54,639 bases of DNA from Prochlorococcus sp. MIT 0701. GTDB lineage: Bacteria > Cyanobacteriota > Cyanobacteriia > PCC-6307 > Cyanobiaceae. The stretch is from positions 1-54,639 of the forward strand of contig NZ_JNBA01000001.1 in the NCBI RefSeq assembly GCF_000760295.1, written 5' to 3'. The notes beneath the pieces were generated by a model. That model saw nothing but the letters and a program-made list of their open reading frames with translations. It did not search any database and was not told the DNA's origin. Below are positions 54,513-54,639 of the stretch, in pieces. The position numbers were made by a program, and so were the translations under genes. How positions within the stretch are numbered: position 1 is the first letter of the stretch; each line of letters starts with the position of its first letter.

Positions 54513-54590
54513 AGGTATCGGATGGCGTTTTAAGCGAATAGGGAAGTCGTTGAAGAAATAAAAAGCCCCCGCGATTGCAGGGGCTTTGAG
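54513..54590 (-). repeat. Array spacer repeat, copy 4, with terminator
   Basis: AGGTATCGGATGGCG...GAATAGGGAAG...GAAGAAATAAAAAGCCCCC leads into a stem AAAGCCCCCGC/GCAGGGGCTTT (54562-54587). As the other copies sit 3' of minus-strand precursors, another precursor gene is expected to the right of 54600, cut by the window edge. Confidence 0.85.
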
Positions 54591-54639
54591 TATGTAGGTT
54601 TGGGGAGTGGTCGTAACGATCTTTTCTGCTCATCTCCCT

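Noticed and set aside
52848-54590. CRISPR array
   Set aside because: The repeats are ~75 bp, few, uneven in spacing, and each carries a terminator next to a gene; no cas genes are near.

Overview
The window reads as Prochlorococcus, most likely a deep-branching low-light (LLIV, MIT9313/MIT9303-like) strain. The evidence is: a Pcb chlorophyll-binding antenna gene, a 38-residue psbY, a core gene set typical of marine picocyanobacteria (crtISO, trmFO, bioB, cdaA-uppS, clpC), and two genes at the right end whose Nif11-like leaders are those of prochlorosin (ProcA) lanthipeptide precursors. The species call is inference from gene content, not from a marker comparison.

Layout. 1-24.4 kb is dense core genome: the 3' end of a sigma-70 gene, an ABC1/UbiB kinase, a PLP decarboxylase with cdsA, a leftward run rimI > clpC > iron-alcohol-dehydrogenase-like > alpha/beta hydrolase > DUF2993, a rightward overlapping run lysA > cdaA > uppS > bioB > trhO, a glycoside-hydrolase-like secreted protein facing pepN, and crtISO, trmFO and psbY on the minus strand. 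24.5-26.3 kb is a duplicated tRNA-Lys neighbourhood: an intact tRNA-Lys(TTT), a broken second copy, two paralogous small helical genes, and an intact/decayed pair of a third gene. 26.3-48.9 kb is gene-poor and AT-richer. It holds a pcb gene, an MHS-family transporter, a bifunctional aspartate aminotransferase/4-decarboxylase, small domain genes (OsmC, DUF3288, DUF1330, DUF1499, DUF427), many tiny membrane or secreted proteins, and several genes broken by stops or frameshifts. Three membrane proteins here share a C...CNGG tail and form a paralogous family. 48.9-52.5 kb is an AT-rich island with a tyrosine recombinase, a protein with two ribbon-helix-helix-like segments, and small unknowns. 52.8-54.64 kb is a minus-strand array of modified-peptide precursors, each followed by the same ~75-bp repeat carrying a terminator.

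How it fits together. The left half is housekeeping: envelope and isoprenoid precursors, c-di-AMP, carotenoids, proteostasis and tRNA modification. The right half is accessory. The most unusual system is the precursor array. Besides two Nif11-leader genes it holds a 59-aa double-glycine precursor at 53117-53296, followed by a nearly perfect 82-bp duplicate of its leader end in another frame with a different core and no start codon. The array sits next to a recombinase island and its spacer-terminator repeat reappears at the right edge, so it probably continues beyond the window. No modification enzyme (ProcM/LanM) or transporter is visible here.
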